NCBI RefSeq assembly: GCF_029688925.1
Contig: NZ_JARUKY010000001.1
Coordinates: 372,001-436,000 of the forward strand
Direction of reading: 5' to 3'
From: Evansella sp. AB-P1
GTDB lineage: Bacteria > Bacillota > Bacilli > Bacillales > Salisediminibacteriaceae
DNA: 64,000 bases
Shown here: positions 42,124-51,474 of the stretch, piece after piece
Layout: each line of letters opens with the position of its first letter
Position numbering within the stretch: position 1 is the stretch's first letter
The notes under the pieces: generated by a model
Databases searched by the model: none
Told to the model about the DNA's origin: nothing
The model's input: the letters and a program-made list of their open reading frames with translations, nothing else
Translations under genes and position numbers: made by a program

Positions 42124-42166
42124 AATGTTAACCTTTATATACATAATGTAAAGTATTATTAACATT
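42124..42166. promoter_or_regulatory. Dyad operator upstream of the second HTH gene
   Basis: AATGTTAA (42124-42131) and TTAACATT (42159-42166) form an inverted repeat centred 44 bases upstream of the regulator start. Another TTAACA occurs at 42179-42184. It differs in sequence from the operator at 18996. The rest of the gap to 42537 shows nothing more. Confidence 0.55.
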
Positions 42167-42537
42167 TTGTAAATAATTATTAACAAATTTATTTGTGGGA
42201 AATATATATTTGTATTAAAACGATAATCTTTATCTACTAAATGCGCAAAAAGTCCTCGTAAAATCGAAAGGGATGACTAAAGGTGCAAACAAGCCATTCA
42301 CAAGCTATCAGCTTTCATAGACATAGTTAATTTGATTTGTAAAATTCAAAGAAACGTCATATTTTTAAATAAAAGAAAAAATGGACTATTAGCCACAATT
42401 CATTTGTGAATTATGATACTATTCAAAGTAATGATATACTTAATCAGAAATGTAAAGAAATTACAAATGGTTTTTAATGTAGACAAAGGTTAATAAATAC
42501 TATTTTGTGAGAGATTGCTTAAAAGGAGCCTTAAATC

Positions 42538-43080
42538 ATGCAGAAAATTTATATTATTAGACATTGCAAAGCTGAAGGACAACCTGCTGAGTCTCGACTT
42601 ACAGATGAAGGAGTTAATCAGTCTTATGAATTAGCGGAGTTTTTTACGAGTATTCCTGTTAACCGAATAATTTCAAGCCCTTATACGAGGGCAGTTGATT
42701 CTATCAAACCGTTGTCTAATAAAAAAGATATAAACATAGAAATCGATCAACGCTTAGTTGAACGGGTTTTGAGCACCGAAGACTTACCTGACTGGATGGA
42801 GAAATTAGAAGAAACGTTCCATAATAAGAATTTAAAATTTCCTGGTGGAGAATCAAGTGAAGAAGCATTGAGTAGGATTGTTGGAGTAATTGATGATATA
42901 GTACAAAGCGATGTAGATTCAAGTGTGATAGTTACTCATGGGAATTTAATGGCACTACTTTTAAACTATTTTGATCATCAATTTGGATTTGATCAATGGA
43001 AACTATTAACAAACCCAGATGTATTTTTATTAACATTAGATAAAAAAGGGGTAAATGTTAAGGGGATTTGGAACGATTAA
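42538..43080 (+). CDS. Histidine phosphatase superfamily protein
   Basis: This 180-residue protein is a phosphoglycerate mutase-like phosphatase. The phospho-accepting histidine is in IYIIRHCKAEG (RHC rather than RHG, residue 9), ISSPYTRAVDSI near residue 45 carries the second arginine, Glu is in the VERVLS region near residue 76 and the second histidine is in VIVTHGNLMALLL near residue 132. The substrate is not evident. AAAGGAG precedes the ATG. It stands alone. Confidence 0.85.
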   Translation: MQKIYIIRHCKAEGQPAESRLTDEGVNQSYELAEFFTSIPVNRIISSPYTRAVDSIKPLSNKKDINIEIDQRLVERVLSTEDLPDWMEKLEETFHNKNLKFPGGESSEEALSRIVGVIDDIVQSDVDSSVIVTHGNLMALLLNYFDHQFGFDQWKLLTNPDVFLLTLDKKGVNVKGIWND

Positions 43081-43162
43081 TGGAGAGGCATTGAGAATAC
43101 ATTTTGAAGGGGAACTTGATTAGGCATTTTAGTCGTATTTGTTACATGTTTCATTTATATTA

Positions 43163-43318
43163 TATAAGGTAGAGTTCCAATGCAAGTGAAATTTTGCAAC
43201 ATGGAGGATGAAAGTTTTCATTTCAAGGGAGATTCATCCGTTAGGGGTGTAACGAAAGTTTAACCTGACCTTTATTTGCTAAAACTATAAATTTTGATAT
43301 CAGCTATTTTCAGGGGAG
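43163..43318 (+). repeat. Composite repeat upstream of the YtkA-like lipoprotein gene (R1 + lead-in)
   Basis: An R1 unit (43163-43214: GGTAGAGTTCCAATGCAAG, TTTTGCAACATGGAGGATGA) is followed by CATTTCAAGGGAGATTCATC and the lead-in AACCTGACCTTTATTTGC to GCTATTTTCAGGGGAG, which ends 25 bases before the gene's start codon. The same lead-in precedes amhX at 19403-19455. Confidence 0.7.
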
Positions 43319-43343
43319 AAACAAAATTATTGAGGTGAAAATA

Positions 43344-44165
43344 ATGAAACGTGTTTTATTAGTTGTTATATATACCATAATAGGTACATTATTAGTAGGT
43401 TGTGGACAATCAGAGAATAATAATTCCTCTAGTGGTGAGATCAACTTTGATCCACTAGGAGTAGAAATTATTGCACCAGATGAAGTTGATCCTCATACAG
43501 ATGTTGTCCTTCAAGCCTTTGTTACACAAGGTGAAGAAAAGGTAAATGATGCAAGTGAAGTGTTATTTGAAATTTGGAAGCATGGACAAAAGGAAGAAAG
43601 TGATTTTATTGAAGCTCATCTTACAGAAGATGATGGGGTTTATGAAATAACGTATCAATTTCCAGAAGTGAACATTTACTTAATTCAACCACATGTGACA
43701 GCAAGAGGCATGCATCAAATGCCTGTTAGAGAGATTATGGTTGGGGATGTACCTGATGATCATCCTTATTATCAAGAAGATGACCAAGATCACCATCACA
43801 ACCACGACCACGACCATCATAACGACCATGAACATGGTGATGACCACCATCATTCTCATGAACTACATGAGAGTATGGCTGTAGATTGGAGAGTGGGGGA
43901 AGAGGTTAAGCTACATGAGGAAGTTAAATTGGCTACCTTTGTAGAATGGCAGGATGCTCCTTGGACAGAAGGACGCTTAAGGTATGAAGTGTATCAGCCA
44001 GGAGATGAAGTACATGACTGGTTAGAAGCAGAGGAAGAAACTGCTGGTTTATATACAGTTTCACACGTATTTGAGGAATTGGGGGAATATCACATCATTA
44101 TTCATATAGAGGATGATGAACTCCATGAGCATGTACAAAAGAAAGTAACTATCGTTGGACAATAA
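43344..44165 (+). CDS. Lipoprotein with two YtkA-like domains and a His-rich linker
   Basis: This 273-residue protein has a lipoprotein signal with lipobox LLVGCGQ. Two YtkA-like (FixH-like) beta-sandwich domains follow, at about residues 35-140 and 180-270; both repeat the pattern of a polymer of EVxLxxxVxxxxEW then GxYxxxxxFxxxGxYxIxxH. Between them is a linker of about 30 residues made almost wholly of His, Asp and Glu, a likely metal (Zn, Ni or Cu) binding segment. The ATG at 43344 has GAGGTG eight bases upstream. It is exported and membrane-tethered. A role in metal handling at the cell surface is an inference from composition only. Monocistronic. Confidence 0.75.
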   Translation: MKRVLLVVIYTIIGTLLVGCGQSENNNSSSGEINFDPLGVEIIAPDEVDPHTDVVLQAFVTQGEEKVNDASEVLFEIWKHGQKEESDFIEAHLTEDDGVYEITYQFPEVNIYLIQPHVTARGMHQMPVREIMVGDVPDDHPYYQEDDQDHHHNHDHDHHNDHEHGDDHHHSHELHESMAVDWRVGEEVKLHEEVKLATFVEWQDAPWTEGRLRYEVYQPGDEVHDWLEAEEETAGLYTVSHVFEELGEYHIIIHIEDDELHEHVQKKVTIVGQ

Positions 44166-44188
44166 AAATAAGCATATATGAACGAAAT

Positions 44189-44230
44189 AAATAATCCCCT
44201 TGTTTGTAAAAGACACAAGGGGATTATTTC
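44189..44230. terminator. Strong terminator between convergent genes
   Basis: AAATAATCCCCTTGT pairs with ACAAGGGGATTATTT around an eleven-base loop and ends in A/T-rich runs on both sides. Confidence 0.85.
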
Positions 44231-44274
44231 ATTTATATATGGATACGAGGAAAAGTTATTTTTTCTAAACCCGC

Positions 44275-45153
44275 TTATCCTATTTTCTTTTTTAATGTAT
44301 CCACGATGGATTGTTTTAACTTTTTATCATGAATTGTTTCTTTTAACCATTCTTTAGGAGATTCGTTTGTTTCGTGTTTAACCCGTTTAAATAACTTACT
44401 TAATAAATGACGCATCGTGTTTGAATAGTATATATGGTCAACCCGTTTAGCTGTATTCAAAAGCTGTTCAATGAGATCATGTTCATGGATAGAAACATTT
44501 TTTGTTGCTTCATCCAAGAATTGCTCAACAATATCTCTATGGTTATGACTTAAATAATAGTTTGTTACATCATCTAATAAGTTGGGATGGTTTTCATAGT
44601 GTTTCCCAAGTGCTGGAATTAGGGAATCATAACGGTGTTGGACTAAAAATTGAAAGGACTTTGTGGCATTAGCTTGGTCTAATGCTTCTTCAAGGGCTAT
44701 TAATATTAAGGAGTTATCTGATTTCCCATCAGTTTTCTGGAGAGTTAGTAGTCGTGATGGCCAAAGGTGTTTAATGTCTTCAAGGTGTTCGTCAACAAGG
44801 TGCTTTAAAATATTCTCATTTTTCATTTTTGCATCTTCTTCAGACTTTAAGGCATCTCTTAAATCATCCTGCGTTACTTTATGTTGTTTTTTTCTTTCTG
44901 CGATTTTTTTATAACGTTCCATCGCTTTGGCTGATTCTTGGGTAGTTTTGTTAGTCAGATAAAAAGAATCTAGGAATCGTCCATCGTGATGTAAAACAGC
45001 AAAAATAATAGGAGCATCTTGATCGAAAAGCAGCACATTTACCTTTTTCAGTCCACTTGGTTCCTCATACCTGACGACATAATATCGTTGTTTCGTACTA
45101 TCAATATACACTTTTTTTCCTAAAAAGCTCGGAGGGAGTATACTCATTAACAT
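44275..45153 (-). CDS. Uncharacterised soluble protein (292 residues)
   Basis: I do not recognise this protein. Residues 1-65 look like a small beta-rich domain (KKVYIDSTKQRYYVVRYEEP, VNVLLFDQDAPIIFAVLHHDG), residues 70-120 are a charged helical or coiled-coil stretch, and the remaining part is all-helical with paired helices (NLLDDVTNYYLSHNHRDIVE), perhaps HEAT/TPR-like. It is basic overall, with no membrane segment or signal. AAAGGA precedes the ATG; an ATG two codons later is also possible. It is a single leftward gene. Confidence 0.6.
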   Translation of the reverse strand: MLMSILPPSFLGKKVYIDSTKQRYYVVRYEEPSGLKKVNVLLFDQDAPIIFAVLHHDGRFLDSFYLTNKTTQESAKAMERYKKIAERKKQHKVTQDDLRDALKSEEDAKMKNENILKHLVDEHLEDIKHLWPSRLLTLQKTDGKSDNSLILIALEEALDQANATKSFQFLVQHRYDSLIPALGKHYENHPNLLDDVTNYYLSHNHRDIVEQFLDEATKNVSIHEHDLIEQLLNTAKRVDHIYYSNTMRHLLSKLFKRVKHETNESPKEWLKETIHDKKLKQSIVDTLKKKIG

Positions 45154-45262
45154 TCACCATTCCTTTCAAAAATCAAAATTTAAAAAATCTCATCATGTAT
45201 TGAGGTGATGTGTGGTTATGATAATTAGAACAAAAAGCAACAAGAAGGAAGATAATGTTACT

Positions 45263-45469
45263 CTAAGAATCTCTTCGTATGATTAAATAAACAATAAGTC
45301 CTAATACTGGGAAAAATAATGTTCCAATAAGAACGATAATACTATACTCTTTACTATTACCATTTCTTAATGAGTCCCGGTACGCCCATATACTAGTGAC
45401 GATGTTTAAGACAAACAGGATACCTATAAATAGAAGAAAAATAAAAATAGTTCCGTAAAAATCACCCAT
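45263..45469 (-). CDS. Small two-helix membrane protein (PLDc_N-like)
   Basis: This 68-residue protein has two hydrophobic helices; the wording SIWAYRDSLRNGNSKEYSII and LFFPVLGLIVYLIIRR resembles the PLD-nuclease N-terminal membrane module often found alone in Bacillaceae. AAGGGG lies eight bases before the ATG. Function unknown. Confidence 0.65.
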   Translation of the reverse strand: MGDFYGTIFIFLLFIGILFVLNIVTSIWAYRDSLRNGNSKEYSIIVLIGTLFFPVLGLIVYLIIRRDS

Positions 45470-45617
45470 TCTAAAAACCCCTTTTTTCTCCTCTTACTTC
45501 TATGATACCTGTCTTTTTGTTATTTGCCCACCTTAAAAGAGAAATTTACACTTTTTTCAGTATTATTTAACTTTTCATATCATTAAACTCTGCTGTTAAT
45601 TCTATGGAAAAATAAAA

Positions 45618-45660
45618 AGGCGAAGTACTTTAATATTAAGGAACATATTAAAGACTTCGC
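45618..45660 (-). terminator. Terminator of the yfhD-like gene
   Basis: On the minus strand GCGAAGTCTTTAATA pairs with TATTAAAGTACTTCGC (one bulged base) and is followed by CTTTTTATTTTT. Confidence 0.85.
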
Positions 45661-45672
45661 ATACTTTATTAT

Positions 45673-45834
45673 TTATTGTTCACTATTTTTAACACGCTGG
45701 TTAGCTTCTTCCATACGATTGATTGCTTCACGATCTTCACTATCTGCTAGTTCTTTAGAATACTCCACCTTTTGATTTTCAGGAATATCAGGTATTTGTT
45801 GTTGTTTATTGTTGTTATTTCTTTCGTTAGCCAT
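45673..45834 (-). CDS. yfhD: YfhD-family small protein
   Basis: This 53-residue hydrophilic protein contains VEYSKELADSEDREAINRME near residue 23, the pattern (YSxELADxxDxEA...A..R) I recall for the YfhD family, and a polar Asn/Gln-rich head. AAAGGA lies eight bases before the ATG. Its place before yfhE, yfhF and recX matches B. subtilis order, which strengthens the call. Members are thought to be expressed in sporulation; no enzymatic role is known. Confidence 0.75.
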   Translation of the reverse strand: MANERNNNNKQQQIPDIPENQKVEYSKELADSEDREAINRMEEANQRVKNSEQ

Positions 45835-45892
45835 TTCTTTCGTCCTTTCATCTAAAGGTGTTGGAAAGCGTAAATTCCGTAGCTATGATTAA

Positions 45893-46018
45893 TTACAAGT
45901 TATTCTTAGCTCTGCTAAAAGCTCGATCAGCCGCTTTAAATTCTGATTGATATAAAACTTCTTGTGTACGACTCAATGTTTTTTTCTCTTCTTTTACTTT
46001 TCTTTTCTTGCTTTCCAT
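45893..46018 (-). CDS. yfhE: YfhE-family small protein
   Basis: This 41-residue basic protein (MESKKRKVKEEKKTLSRTQE start, then VLYQSEFKAADRAFSRAK) matches the YfhE pattern in which TQEVxYxxEFKxADRA is conserved. GGGGTG precedes the ATG. It lies between the yfhD- and yfhF-like genes as in B. subtilis. Function unknown, probably spore-related. Confidence 0.72.
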   Translation of the reverse strand: MESKKRKVKEEKKTLSRTQEVLYQSEFKAADRAFSRAKNNL

Positions 46019-46091
46019 CATTTCACCCCATTAAAGTATTTTTCATAACTAGTATGATCGTAAAAATTATAAAGTATGCAAATTTTTACAA

Positions 46092-47000
46092 TTATTCTTT
46101 TAGAGTATTCTCTAGTGCTTTAGTTAATGTTTTAAATTCAAACTGAAACTGATGCTCTTCTAGTTTTTTAGGGAATACTTGTTGACCTTCAACAACTAAA
46201 ATACTCATCTCACCTAAGACAATTCGTAATAAGAATTTAGGTGTTGGAAACCAGTATGGACGGTTGAGGATGTTAGCTAGTGTTTTTCCAAACTCATTCA
46301 TTCGAACAGCATTTGGCGCAGTTACATTAACTGCTCCATGAACGGCAGGAGTTTCTATACAAAAAATAATGGCCCGTACGACATCTTCAATATGAACCCA
46401 AGAGATCCATTGTTCGCCGGAACCTAGTCTTCCGCCAGCAAACAATTGAAAGGGAAGCTTCATTTTTTTTAATGCCCCTTCATTTTTATCTAATACCATT
46501 CCGAATCGAGTATAAACGACACGGACTCCTTCAGTGGAAGCTTCAGAAGCGGCCCTTTCCCATTGTTGCACGACGTTTGCTAAAAAATCATCCCCTTTAT
46601 AGGGACTGTCCTCAACAAATGTCTCTGTTTTTGAAGTTCCATAAAACCCAATTGCTGAAGCATTAATGAGTACACTTGGTTTCTTTTTCAATGCTTTTAT
46701 AATTCGAATAACTTCTTTTGTAGCGTCTATTCGACTGTGTAATATTTCCTCTTTTTTAGAGGTTGTCCAACGTCCGCTATTAAGGTTTTCTCCCGCTAAA
46801 TTAATAAACGCTTCTATTCCTTCAAGCTCCTCCTCAGGTTTTAATTCATTTGATAACCATTGAACATAGGTGACATTTGAATCACCAATTTCCTTTTGCT
46901 TTTTTCTAGTTAATATATAGACTTCATGTCCTAATTGATTTAGCTTTGAAGTCACTTCGCTACCAATAAAGCCTGAACCACCTGCAATAGCAATTTTCAT
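46092..47000 (-). CDS. yfhF: TIGR01777-type NAD-dependent epimerase/dehydratase family protein
   Basis: This 302-residue extended-SDR protein starts MKIAIAGGSGFIGSEVTSKL (NAD(P) motif GGSGFIG), has INLAGENLNSGRWT near residue 67, INASAIGFYG near residue 112 and a C-terminal DUF1731-like end. B. subtilis YfhF has the same length and position. The reaction is unknown. GAGGAGG precedes the ATG. Confidence 0.88.
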   Translation of the reverse strand: MKIAIAGGSGFIGSEVTSKLNQLGHEVYILTRKKQKEIGDSNVTYVQWLSNELKPEEELEGIEAFINLAGENLNSGRWTTSKKEEILHSRIDATKEVIRIIKALKKKPSVLINASAIGFYGTSKTETFVEDSPYKGDDFLANVVQQWERAASEASTEGVRVVYTRFGMVLDKNEGALKKMKLPFQLFAGGRLGSGEQWISWVHIEDVVRAIIFCIETPAVHGAVNVTAPNAVRMNEFGKTLANILNRPYWFPTPKFLLRIVLGEMSILVVEGQQVFPKKLEEHQFQFEFKTLTKALENTLKE

Positions 47001-47086
47001 TTGTATACCTCCTCTTTCTTTTGTTTATTCTCTATTGGATTGTCTTTTTACTTACTTTGACTGTCTTACACTTCTGAAGCATCTAA

Positions 47087-47302
47087 TTTACAGGGTAGAC
47101 TGCCTATGCAAGCAAAACATAGTATTATCTATTTTCAGGGTAGCTTTGCAGTCGTCTAGAACGCTTCTTTCTCTACCACAGCATAGCACTGTGTTGCTCT
47201 GAAGCTTAATCAGTCGAGACAACTCGAAGTTTATTCGTGAAGCATATGCACGTCGTTGGAGCACCCTTCACTCCTGAAACGTTCTTATTTCAGGGTAGAC
47301 CT
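47087..47302 (+). repeat. Repeat cluster before recX (degenerate R1, R3 and lead-in copies)
   Basis: TTTACAGGGTAGACTGCCTA (47087) and TATTTTCAGGGTAGCTTTGC start two truncated R1 units. An R3 segment follows (GAAGCTTAATCAGTCGAG, TATGCACGTCGTTGGAGC) and the block ends in TTATTTCAGGGTAGACC at 47285-47302. No gene lies between yfhF and recX. Confidence 0.65.
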
Positions 47303-47423
47303 ACTATTTAAAGGATAACTTATAGCTATCATTTTCCTTTTTATTAAAAAAATCAAACTAAAAGTCTCGATTAATATGATAGGATAAAGAAAAACAGTCG
47401 GTATTTGTATTGGGGGGGAGAAT

Positions 47424-48236
47424 GTGCCGCAGATTTCAAAAATTAGTATTGCCAAACGAAGGAAGGATCGCTTTCATATTTATGTTGATAGAGGAAATGG
47501 AGATGAATATGCTGTAACTGTTTCAGAGGATGTTTTGGTAAAACGACAGTTAAGTAAAGGGGTGGAACTCAGCGAAGACGACCTAGATTTAATTCGTGAA
47601 GAGGATAACCTCGATAAAGCTTTTCAAAAGGTGTTGAATTATCTATCCTACCGAATGCGATCGAGAAAAGAAATTTTTCAATACTTATTGGATCAAGAAG
47701 TGCAAAAGGAGGATGCTGAGCAACTTATTGATCGTTTAAAAGACCTGAACTTATTGGATGATCAAGCTTTTGCAGAAGCATTTGTTAGAACGAAAAAAAA
47801 TACACAGAAAAAAGGGCCACTTTTAATTGAACAAGAGCTATATGAAAAAGGAATTTCTCAACAACAAATTGATAAAGCAATTCTAGAATATCCGGAAGAA
47901 GAGCAGCTTGATAATGCAATCAAAGCTATAACAAAGAAACAATCCAGCTATAAGTTGGAGGGACAAAAGCAACGGAAGCAGAAACTATACCAATTTTTAG
48001 TGCAACGAGGATTTACTTCTTCCATTATTAATAAAGCAATTGATGAGCTTCAGCAGGAAGATGATGATGGAGCAGGGGAATGGATTGCTATACAAAAACA
48101 AGGTGAAAAGGCTTTGAAAAAGTTAAGTAAATATGAAGGATGGGAATTAAATCAAAGGCTAAAAAAGAATTTATATCAAAAAGGTTTTTCAATGGAGCTT
48201 ATTGAAAGGTGGATACAGGAGGAAGAGTTGGAATAG
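47424..48236 (+). CDS. recX: Regulatory protein RecX
   Basis: This 270-residue all-helical protein has the RecX three-helix repeats: ALNYLSYRMRSRKEI-type text (LNYLSYRMRSRKEIFQYLLD near residue 73), LIDRLKDLNLLDDQAFAEAF near residue 103 and later copies ending in RGFTSSIINKAI and KGFSMELIERWI. It should modulate RecA filaments. It starts at a GTG (47424) behind a G-rich GGGGGGGAG site. The length fits Bacillus RecX (YfhG). Confidence 0.88.
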   Translation: MPQISKISIAKRRKDRFHIYVDRGNGDEYAVTVSEDVLVKRQLSKGVELSEDDLDLIREEDNLDKAFQKVLNYLSYRMRSRKEIFQYLLDQEVQKEDAEQLIDRLKDLNLLDDQAFAEAFVRTKKNTQKKGPLLIEQELYEKGISQQQIDKAILEYPEEEQLDNAIKAITKKQSSYKLEGQKQRKQKLYQFLVQRGFTSSIINKAIDELQQEDDDGAGEWIAIQKQGEKALKKLSKYEGWELNQRLKKNLYQKGFSMELIERWIQEEELE

Positions 48237-48377
48237 TCCGACCTTTATGCAATTGAAAATTTGCGCCGACGTGTTGTCTATAAAATAAGAACTGTAATTA
48301 TGGGAAGAATAATCTAAGCAATCTTAATTTAATAGTATGCCTTTAAAACACTTTAAATTAGAAAGGATACGTTTAAG

Positions 48378-50048
48378 ATGACGACTTTTATTGCGTTAAC
48401 CCCCATTATTTCAGTTCTTTTATTTCTAGTTGTTATGCGAATGTCAGCAGTAAAAGCCATGACCATAAGTTTAATAGCTACAGCGATACTAGCATTTATA
48501 TATTGGAAGGTTCCTTTTCAAATCTTGGCTGCATCCATAATTGAAGGTATTATAGTGGGTGTATCCATTTTATATATCGTTTTTGGTGCCATTCTTTTAT
48601 TAAATACATTAAAGTCTTCTGGAGCAATAGATACTATCCGTTCTAGCTTTATGGGAATATCCGGTGATCGAAGAGTCCAGCTTATTATCGTTTCATGGTT
48701 GTTTGGTGCTTTTATTGAGGGTGCTGCAGGATTTGGAACACCACCAGCAATTGGAGCTCCACTTCTAGTTGCCTTAGGATTTCCTCCATTGGCAGCTGTT
48801 GTTTTAGCGTTAATTGCTGATAGTAGTCCTGTTTCCTTTGGTGCTGTAGGAACTCCGGTAATTGTTGGAATAGAACAAGGGTTACAAGAAGGTGCACAAG
48901 TGACAGCTATTGCAGAGCCTTACGTTGCTGCAAGTGGAGGGATTTTTGTTTTTATTCGGGAAATTGCAGCACAAGTAATGCAGATCGATATATTTGTTGG
49001 GACGTTTATGCCCCTCATAATCGTTGCGATGCTTACACGTTTTTTTGGAGAAAACCGTTCCTGGAAAGAAGGACTATCAATTTGGAAATTTGCCATTTTT
49101 GCAGGATTAAGCTTTACTGTTCCAGCGTTTTTAGTTGCCAATTTTTTAGGGCCAGAATTCCCATCTATATTTGGTGGATTAATTGGACTGGTAATTGTAA
49201 TTCCAGCAGTTAAAAAAGGATTTTTGCTCCCGAAAGAACAGTGGGATTTTCCAAAGGAGGAATATTGGCATCAAGGCTGGATTGGTAACTTAATGAACAC
49301 TGATGATTTAGACGAGGAAAAAAAGAAACTTCCGTTAGTTTTAGCATGGATCCCATACTTATTAGTAGGTTTACTCCTTGTTTTGACTCGTTTAGAGGTA
49401 CTTCCTTTTAAGCAATGGTTACGACGTGTTCAAGTTGAATGGTCAGAAATATTGGGATCTTCTATTAGTGCCAACCTTGAACCATTTTATTTACCGGGCT
49501 TTGTATTTATTCTTGTTGTATTATGTACCATTGTTATTCATAGAATGAACAAAAATGAAGCTCTTGAAGCTTTTAGTCGTTCGAGTAGGTCAATTGTCGG
49601 TACTGCTATTACCCTATTTACAGCAGTCCCAATGGTTCGAATATTCATTAATTCAGGTATGAACAATAGTGGCCTAGAAAGTATGCCTCTAGAATTAGCA
49701 AATACAGTATCTACTTTAATGGGGGGAGCTTGGCCTCTTGTTGCACCAATAATCGGTGCATTGGGATCATTTATTTCAGGTAGTGCAACCTTTAGTAATA
49801 TGATGTTTGCATTATTTCAAACCAGTGTAGCAGATCAAATTGCAGTAGATCCTCGACTTATTCTTTCTTTGCAGGTACTTGGTGCAAATGCAGGTAACAT
49901 GATTTGTGTATTAAATGTAGTTGCGGCAGCATCTGTAGTAGGACTAGTTGGAAAAGAAGGTATGATCATACGAATGACAATTGTCCCAATGCTTTACTAC
50001 GCCTTCTTTTCAGGGATTGTTGGATTTATTATAATCATGATTTTTTAA
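48378..50048 (+). CDS. lldP: L-lactate permease
   Basis: This 556-residue membrane protein has about 12-14 helices and the LctP/LldP family stretch [20 protein letters not shown] then [20 protein letters not shown] near residue 112, with [11 protein letters not shown] near residue 152 and [15 protein letters not shown] near residue 460. It should import lactate (or glycolate) with protons. AAAGGA precedes the ATG. In B. subtilis yfhH follows recX directly; here the permease gene is inserted between them. Confidence 0.92.
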   Translation: MTTFIALTPIISVLLFLVVMRMSAVKAMTISLIATAILAFIYWKVPFQILAASIIEGIIVGVSILYIVFGAILLLNTLKSSGAIDTIRSSFMGISGDRRVQLIIVSWLFGAFIEGAAGFGTPPAIGAPLLVALGFPPLAAVVLALIADSSPVSFGAVGTPVIVGIEQGLQEGAQVTAIAEPYVAASGGIFVFIREIAAQVMQIDIFVGTFMPLIIVAMLTRFFGENRSWKEGLSIWKFAIFAGLSFTVPAFLVANFLGPEFPSIFGGLIGLVIVIPAVKKGFLLPKEQWDFPKEEYWHQGWIGNLMNTDDLDEEKKKLPLVLAWIPYLLVGLLLVLTRLEVLPFKQWLRRVQVEWSEILGSSISANLEPFYLPGFVFILVVLCTIVIHRMNKNEALEAFSRSSRSIVGTAITLFTAVPMVRIFINSGMNNSGLESMPLELANTVSTLMGGAWPLVAPIIGALGSFISGSATFSNMMFALFQTSVADQIAVDPRLILSLQVLGANAGNMICVLNVVAAASVVGLVGKEGMIIRMTIVPMLYYAFFSGIVGFIIIMIF

Positions 50049-50236
50049 GACTAGTTATGTTAAAAGGATAGGTGTAATTTTAGCATAGAGAAGCAATAAT
50101 CAACATTGAAGATTAACAGAACCTAAGACTAAAACAATAAAATATTTTTAATTATATTAAGCCTCATTTCTTTTCTTACTAACTTTAATTTCTTATAATA
50201 AAAATCACAAACATATAGATGTACGAGGTGGAGACT

Positions 50237-50554
50237 ATGGATAAACGTTATAGCGAAATGACACAAAAAGAATTAATGGACGAAATCGGTGACTTAAAGG
50301 TAAAAGCACAAAAAGCAGAACAAATGGGAATGGTTAACGAATATGCAGTGCATGAAAGAAAAATAACAATGGCTCAAGCATATATGATGGATCCATCTGT
50401 TTTTAATTCAGGGGATACATATCTAATACGGGATTCAAAAGAGGATACTTTTAAAATTTCGTATATGAATGGTGTTTTCGCGTGGGGTTATCGTAATAAT
50501 AGTAACGAAGAAGAAGCATTACCAATTTCATTATTGACGAGTAAGTTAAACTAA
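50237..50554 (+). CDS. yfhH: YfhH-family protein
   Basis: This 105-residue protein (MDKRYSEMTQKELMDEIGDL start; HERKITMAQAYMMDP near residue 43; SYMNGVFAWGYR near residue 78) matches YfhH in length and in gene position. It has a helical N-terminal half and an SH3-like C-terminal half. GAGGTGG lies about six bases before the ATG at 50237; an in-frame ATG at 50219 lacks a site. Function unknown. Confidence 0.85.
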   Translation: MDKRYSEMTQKELMDEIGDLKVKAQKAEQMGMVNEYAVHERKITMAQAYMMDPSVFNSGDTYLIRDSKEDTFKISYMNGVFAWGYRNNSNEEEALPISLLTSKLN

Positions 50555-50561
50555 ATAACAA

Positions 50562-50595
50562 ATAAGGAAAGGCACAATGGCCCTTCCTTAATCGG
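50562..50595. terminator. Terminator between yfhH and the convergent small gene
   Basis: AAGGAAAGGC and GGCCCTTCCTT form an imperfect stem at the junction of convergent genes. Confidence 0.6.
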
Positions 50596-50600
50596 GGAAT

Positions 50601-50762
50601 TTAAGATCTTTTTCTAGTTTGAACCTCAAGCACTCGGTTATGGAGGCTTTGCTCCGTTTCTCCATTTACTTGGTGGAAAGCGTGCTTCGGGTTTGCTCTA
50701 GGATCATGGAAAGGATCTTTATAATGGAACTTTCCTGACTGTGGAAGATTTTTTTTGCTCAT
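50601..50762 (-). CDS. YpzG-like small protein
   Basis: This 53-residue polar protein (MSKKNLPQSGKFHYKDPFHD then PRANPKHAFHQVNGETEQSL, ending QTRKRS) resembles YpzG-type small spore-associated proteins, especially the NPKHAxxQVNGxTE core. GAGGAGGGC lies about eight bases before the ATG at 50760-50762. It lies beside sspK, which fits a sporulation context. Confidence 0.65.
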   Translation of the reverse strand: MSKKNLPQSGKFHYKDPFHDPRANPKHAFHQVNGETEQSLHNRVLEVQTRKRS

Positions 50763-50829
50763 CACCAGTGCCCTCCTCAAAAAAGAGATAAATACATACA
50801 AAGTAATTTATTTTTACGTTTCGTTTGAT

Positions 50830-50979
50830 CTATTCTCTTTCTTTGGTGGAAGCTTGCATTCTTTCTGCTGGATGGTCATTAATGGTATCATTTGCTCTTC
50901 TTGATGCAAATTCAGCTTTTGCTCTCGGCTCTCCAGCAAGAGAGATACGATGTGGAAAACCTTTTGCTTTGTTACGCAA
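50830..50979 (-). CDS. sspK: Small acid-soluble spore protein K
   Basis: This 49-residue protein starts at a TTG (50977-50979) with GGAGG seven bases upstream. The translation MRNKAKGFPHRISLAGEPRA then KAEFASRRANDTINDHPAER matches SspK, in which GFP, GEPRAK, ASxRA and INxHPxERM are conserved. It should be a minor SASP made in the forespore under sigma-G. It sits between yfhH and yfhJ as in B. subtilis. Confidence 0.88.
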   Translation of the reverse strand: MRNKAKGFPHRISLAGEPRAKAEFASRRANDTINDHPAERMQASTKERE

Positions 50980-51159
50980 GAGAAAACCTCCTTAGCACTT
51001 TAATAAAAATAAAGTGGTTACTTCATTTCTAAAGTGTAATTTAGAAAAAACTATCCACAAAACAAGTAAAGAAGAATCTTTTCTAATGGAGCATTACTAT
51101 TGTGTGTAAATTGAATAGTAAAATGAATTGTAAATACTGACAAGGGGGATGTCTAAAAA

Positions 51160-51426
51160 ATGAATGATTATTTTGAACGTTTGACTCATCGTTTGTTAGA
51201 GCAAAATGAAAATATGTCATATTCGGATGCAAGAACGTGGATTGAGCTAATGTGGGAGGATTTTGAAACTACTTATGCTAAAGCAGGACGAGAATATAAA
51301 GGGAAGGAAATGACCGAAAAAATTCTTGTTGAATGGATTGATCAATACGGATCGCATTTACATGAAATCTTACTTGAAAAACCAAAATACAAGGAATTGT
51401 TTGAAAGTAAAAAATTTTATCATTAA
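51160..51426 (+). CDS. yfhJ: YfhJ-family protein (WVELL type)
   Basis: This 88-residue protein contains ARTWIELMWEDFETTYAKAG near residue 25 (the WVELLW-like motif) and ends in LEKPKYKELFESKKFYH. It matches YfhJ in length, wording and position. AAGGGGG precedes the ATG. Function unknown. Confidence 0.85.
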   Translation: MNDYFERLTHRLLEQNENMSYSDARTWIELMWEDFETTYAKAGREYKGKEMTEKILVEWIDQYGSHLHEILLEKPKYKELFESKKFYH

Positions 51427-51431
51427 AATCA

Positions 51432-51474
51432 AACGGCCACAAAGGGACCCCTTCTGTGGCCGTTATTTTATCCA
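51432..51474. terminator. Terminator between yfhJ and yfhP
   Basis: AACGGCCACA pairs with TGTGGCCGTT (with inner AAGGG/CCCTT), followed by ATTTTAT. It serves both convergent genes. Confidence 0.85.
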
